In this document: piece after piece, positions 4,842-7,719 of the stretch
How the letters are laid out: every line of letters begins with the position of its first letter
Numbering within the stretch: position 1 is the first letter of the stretch
From: an uncultured Bilophila sp.
GTDB taxonomy: Bacteria; Desulfobacterota; Desulfovibrionia; Desulfovibrionales; Desulfovibrionaceae
Length of the DNA stretch: 7,719 nt
NCBI GenBank assembly: GCA_902373525.1
Contig: CABKMN010000110.1
Span: 1-7,719, forward strand
Direction: 5' to 3'
Notes under the pieces: model-generated
Told to the model about the DNA's origin: nothing
Database searches by the model: none
The model's input: the letters and a program-made list of their open reading frames with translations, nothing else
Translations under genes and position numbers: made by a program

Positions 4842-5312
4842 ATGCCCCGTAAAGGTCCTATCCCCAGAAGGGAAGTTCTGCCCGATCCGATTTATGGCAG
4901 CCGTCTCGCCGCCCGTTTCGTGAACCGCCTGATGTACGACGGCAAGAAGGGCGCCGCCGAAAAGATTTTCTACGGCGCTCTTGAAGTGCTCGCCGAAAAG
5001 ACCGGCGAAGAAGCGCTGCGCGCCTTTGAAAAGGCCCTCGAAAACGTGAAGCCCCACCTTGAAGTCAAGGCCCGCCGCGTGGGCGGCGCCACCTATCAGG
5101 TGCCCATGGAAGTGCGTCCTGACCGTCAGGTTTCGCTCTCCATCCGCTGGCTGATTACGTATGCCCGTTCCCGCGGTGAAAAAGGCATGGCCAACAAGCT
5201 CTCCGCCGAGCTGCTGGATGCCTTCAACAACCGCGGCGGCGCCGTGAAGAAAAAGGAAGACACCCACCGCATGGCCGAAGCCAACAAGGCCTTCGCCCAT
5301 TATCGCTGGTAG
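4842..5312 (+). CDS. rpsG: 30S ribosomal protein S7
   Basis: S7 is a primary 16S rRNA-binding protein that starts assembly of the 30S head and lies near the E-site tRNA. The 156 residues match a full-length bacterial S7. Conserved stretches include the N-terminal PRKGPIPRREVLPDP (2-16), the segment VGGATYQVPMEVRPDR (80-95) followed by LSIRWL, and the C-terminal KKKEDTHRMAEANKAFAHYRW end. ATG 4842 follows GGAGA (4831-4835). The gene lies 224 bases after rpsL and 15 bases before the fusA GTG. In E. coli S7 is the autogenous repressor of its operon, and the hairpin directly before this ribosome binding site would suit that. Confidence 0.98.
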   Translation: MPRKGPIPRREVLPDPIYGSRLAARFVNRLMYDGKKGAAEKIFYGALEVLAEKTGEEALRAFEKALENVKPHLEVKARRVGGATYQVPMEVRPDRQVSLSIRWLITYARSRGEKGMANKLSAELLDAFNNRGGAVKKKEDTHRMAEANKAFAHYRW

Positions 5313-5327
5313 TCGGGGAGACACAGA

Positions 5328-7403
5328 GTGGAACGCTTAGCACCCATCGAAAAAATGCGGAACATCGGCATCATGGCTCACATCGATGCCGGTAAGACCA
5401 CGACGACCGAACGCATCCTGTACTACACCGGTGAGAACCATAAGATTGGCGAAACCCACGAGGGCGGCGCCACGATGGACTGGATGGAACAGGAACAGGA
5501 ACGTGGCATCACCATCACCTCCGCGGCGACGACCTGCTTCTGGTTGAACCACCAGATCAACATCATCGACACCCCCGGCCACGTGGACTTCACCATCGAA
5601 GTCGAACGTTCCCTGCGCGTGCTCGACGGTGCCGTGGCCGTGTTCGACGCCGTGGCCGGCGTGGAACCTCAGTCCGAAACCGTGTGGCGTCAGGCCAACC
5701 GTTACGGCGTGCCCCGTATCTGCTTCATCAACAAGATGGACCGTATCGGCGCCAACTTCTTCCGCAGCGTCCAGATGATCCAGGATCGTCTGAAGGCGAA
5801 GCCCGTTTGCCTCCAGATTCCGATCGGGTCTGAAGACAAGTTCGAAGGCGTCATCGACCTCATTCAGGGCCGCGCCGTCCGCTTCGACAAGGAAACCAAG
5901 GGCCTTGAAGTCATCTACGGCGAAATCCCGGATGAACTGAAGGACTTGTACGAAGAAAAGCGCTTCGAAATGATGGAAGCGGTCGCCGAGGAAGACGAGG
6001 AACTGATGATGAAGTACCTTGATGGTCACGAACTGACCGTCGAGGAAATCAATTCCTGCATCCGCAAGGGCACCATCCGTCAGAGCCTCGTGCCCGTCCT
6101 GTGCGGCACCGCGTTCCGCAACATCGGCGTGCAGCCGCTGCTCGACGCGGTCGTCAACTACCTGCCGTCTCCTCTGGACATCCCCCAGATGATCGGCCAC
6201 AACCCCGACACCAACGAAGAAATCGTCTGCCCCAGCTCCGACAAGGAACCGCTCGCCGGTCTCGTCTTCAAGCTGGCTTCCGACCCCTTCGTCGGGCATC
6301 TGGCCTTCTTCCGCGTCTATTCCGGCGTGATCGAAGCCGGTACGACCCTGTACAACTCCAACACCGGCAAGAAGGAACGCCTTGGCCGCCTGCTCCGCAT
6401 GCACGCCAACAAGCGTGAGGACATCAAGGCCGCCGGTGCCGGCGACATCGTCGCGCTCGTGGGCATGAAGCTGGCTTCCACCGGCGACACCATCTGCGAC
6501 GAAAAGCGTCCCGTCGTGCTCGAATCCCTCGATATTCCGGAACCGGTTATCGAAGTGGCCATCGAGCCCAAGACGAAGACCGACCGCGACGCCCTCTCCG
6601 CCGCCCTCAACAAGCTGGCGAAGGAAGACCCGTCCTTCCGCGTGAAGGGCAACGAAGAAACCGGCCAGACCCTCATCGCGGGCATGGGCGAACTGCATCT
6701 GGACATCATCGTCGACCGTCTCGTTCGCGAATTCAACGTGAACGCGAACGTGGGCAAACCTCAGGTTGCCTACCGCGAAACGATTTCCAAGCCCAGCAAG
6801 TCCGACCTCAAGTACGCCAAGCAGTCCGGCGGCCGCGGCCAGTACGGTCACTGCGTGATCGAAATCGAACCCAACCCCGAAAAGGGGTACGAGTTCGTCA
6901 ACTCGATCACCGGCGGCGTGATTCCAAAGGAATACATTCCTTCCATCGACAAGGGTATTCAGGACGCCCTGAAATCCGGTGTGCTCGCCGGCTTCCCGGT
7001 TGTGGACGTGAAGGTCAATCTGGTCTTCGGTTCCTACCACGAAGTCGACTCCTCCGAACAGGCCTTCTACGTGGCCGGTTCGATGGCCATCAAGGACGCC
7101 ATGCAGAAGGCGACTCCCGCCCTGCTTGAGCCCTTCATGGACGTTGAAGTGGTGACGCCCGACGATTACCTCGGCGACGTCATGGGCGACCTCAACGGTC
7201 GTCGCGGCCGCGTCCAGTCCATGGAAGCCCGCGCCGGCGCTCAGGTCATCCGCGCTCAGGTCCCGCTGTCCGAAATGTTCGGCTACGCCACGGACCTCCG
7301 CTCTCGTACCCAGGGTCGCGCGACCTTCACGATGCAGTTCCACCACTACGAAAAGGTGCCGAACGCCATCGCCGAAGAAGTCTGCAAGAAGACCGCCAAC
7401 TAA
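5328..7403 (+). CDS. fusA: Elongation factor G
   Basis: EF-G is a translational GTPase that moves tRNAs and mRNA through the ribosome and, with RRF, recycles ribosomes. All G motifs are present in the 691 residues: P-loop AHIDAGKT (17-24), switch I RGITIT (59-64), DTPGH (81-85), NKMD (135-138) and CGTAF (259-263). Domain IV shows GGRGQYGH (501-508) and the tip loop GSYHEVDSSE (568-577), whose His571 corresponds to E. coli His583. The C-terminal domain V is complete. The start is GTG 5328, with GGGGAG (5315-5320) 7 bases upstream and 15 bases after the rpsG stop. No tuf gene follows; instead a repeat and a very long terminator palindrome close the operon. Codon use is strongly biased, with no TTA, CTA or TCA after codon 4, as expected for high expression. 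Confidence 0.98.
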   Translation: MERLAPIEKMRNIGIMAHIDAGKTTTTERILYYTGENHKIGETHEGGATMDWMEQEQERGITITSAATTCFWLNHQINIIDTPGHVDFTIEVERSLRVLDGAVAVFDAVAGVEPQSETVWRQANRYGVPRICFINKMDRIGANFFRSVQMIQDRLKAKPVCLQIPIGSEDKFEGVIDLIQGRAVRFDKETKGLEVIYGEIPDELKDLYEEKRFEMMEAVAEEDEELMMKYLDGHELTVEEINSCIRKGTIRQSLVPVLCGTAFRNIGVQPLLDAVVNYLPSPLDIPQMIGHNPDTNEEIVCPSSDKEPLAGLVFKLASDPFVGHLAFFRVYSGVIEAGTTLYNSNTGKKERLGRLLRMHANKREDIKAAGAGDIVALVGMKLASTGDTICDEKRPVVLESLDIPEPVIEVAIEPKTKTDRDALSAALNKLAKEDPSFRVKGNEETGQTLIAGMGELHLDIIVDRLVREFNVNANVGKPQVAYRETISKPSKSDLKYAKQSGGRGQYGHCVIEIEPNPEKGYEFVNSITGGVIPKEYIPSIDKGIQDALKSGVLAGFPVVDVKVNLVFGSYHEVDSSEQAFYVAGSMAIKDAMQKATPALLEPFMDVEVVTPDDYLGDVMGDLNGRRGRVQSMEARAGAQVIRAQVPLSEMFGYATDLRSRTQGRATFTMQFHHYEKVPNAIAEEVCKKTAN

Positions 7404-7413
7404 GAAAAAAGGC

Positions 7414-7427
7414 ATGCCTCCGGCGGC
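7414..7427 (-). repeat. 14-base repeat tail, inverted match to 69-82
   Basis: ATGCCTCCGGCGGC is the exact reverse complement of bases 69-82 and runs straight into the palindrome at 7427-7449. Read on the minus strand, the order is G/C-tract palindrome then tail, the same order as at the start of the window. Confidence 0.6.
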
Positions 7428-7449
7428 CGGGGGGCATGATGCCCCCCGG
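7427..7449. repeat. G/C-tract perfect palindrome, copy 2
   Basis: CCGGGGGGCAT (7427-7437) and ATGCCCCCCGG (7439-7449) are perfect complements around G7438. Compared with copy 1 only one base per arm differs in the 23-base core. It lies 23 bases after the fusA stop and just before the long terminator. Confidence 0.75.
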
Positions 7450-7460
7450 ACCCCCTCGGC

Positions 7461-7525
7461 GCGGCCTTTGACGACAAAACGCCCCGAACGAATTTCGTTC
7501 GGGGCGTTTTGTCGTCAAAGGCCGC
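7461..7525 (+). terminator. fusA operon terminator in a 65-base perfect palindrome
   Basis: The arms 7461-7492 and 7494-7525 are exact 32-base complements around T7493. The inner part has the classic bidirectional terminator form: AAAA, then CGCCCCGAACGAA, then its complement, then TTTT (7507-7510). The outer part GCGGCCTTTGACGAC and its complement extends the stem well beyond what termination needs. It ends the rpsL-rpsG-fusA transcript and would also stop leftward transcripts. Confidence 0.85.
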
Positions 7526-7719
7526 TTGGCGCTTGCAGGGTATTCCTTGAAGGGATGTCTGGGGGCGCACAAACGTTTTCTCTGGGGGGAGTCATTCCCA
7601 TTCCGCTTTCCCGCCGTTTTTCCCATAGGAGGAACATTGGTTTTCCTCAGCAGGAACAATCGAGAGTGGGGATTCGATAACGTCGAAAATCTTTGAAGAG
7701 CGGGGTGGGGTTTGGGGAG
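7526..7719. other. Downstream stretch without a recognised gene
   Basis: Nothing here is recognised as a gene. Bases 7584-7599 (GGGGGGAGTCATTCCC) match the centre of the palindrome at 16-31 at 15 of 16 positions, a probable decayed repeat copy. A strong AGGAGG (7627-7632) stands 4 bases before TTG 7637, which opens only a 19-codon frame ending at TGA 7694-7696. This could be a leader peptide, the leader of a gene starting beyond the window, or chance. Confidence 0.3.

Noticed and set aside
5337..7415. Open frame of 692 codons on the minus strand covering all of fusA
   Set aside because: It is in exact codon register with fusA. fusA uses no TTA, CTA or TCA codons after codon 4 (TTA 5337-5339), so the antisense register has no stops. 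The translated protein is rich in Asp, Val and His, as expected from reversed GC-rich codons, and has no family likeness.
1..7719. CRISPR array, tRNA or rRNA genes, insertion sequences, defence or biosynthetic clusters
   Set aside because: No spaced direct repeats, tRNA-like cloverleafs, transposase genes or related gene sets were seen. The window is housekeeping chromosome with one lone dehydrogenase.

Overview
The window looks like ordinary chromosome from a GC-rich, Gram-negative anaerobe. My best guess is a sulfate- or sulfite-reducing member of Desulfovibrionaceae (Desulfovibrio/Bilophila type). This rests on the Fe-alcohol dehydrogenase and EF-G sequences as I remember the families, the GC-rich codon usage and the G/C-tract intergenic palindromes. 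No database search was possible.

Layout. 1-87: a G/C-tract palindrome and a repeat tail that carries the ribosome binding site of the first gene. 88-1203 (+): ABC-2 type membrane permease, probably the last gene of an exporter operon that begins outside the window. 1433-2269 (+): stand-alone CBS-pair/CorC_HlyC protein with its own likely promoter and a TTG start, followed by two tandem hairpins. 2582-3763 (-): iron-dependent alcohol dehydrogenase, convergent with the CorC-like gene. 3764-4242: a 479-base divergent control region. Its dehydrogenase-side half is AT-rich and holds three copies of a 16-base motif, a promoter-embedded dyad and a hairpin with a T tract. The other half holds the rpsL promoter. 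4243-7403 (+): rpsL, rpsG and fusA, a shortened str operon, with a 224-base highly structured gap between rpsL and rpsG. 7404-7719: a second copy of the palindromic repeat in inverted orientation, a 65-base perfect palindrome acting as the fusA terminator, and about 190 bases with no recognisable gene.

How the genes work together. The three + strand genes from 4243 form one translation unit (small-subunit proteins S12 and S7 plus elongation factor G), and the rpsL-rpsG gap is the expected place for S7 feedback control. The dehydrogenase is a one-gene redox unit with its own regulated promoter. The permease and the CorC-like protein are envelope or ion-related and have no visible functional link to their neighbours.

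I found no previously undescribed multi-gene system. The items worth a second look are non-coding: the repeat family that supplies a Shine-Dalgarno sequence, the triple motif in the divergent region, the structured rpsL-rpsG gap and the very long terminator palindrome.
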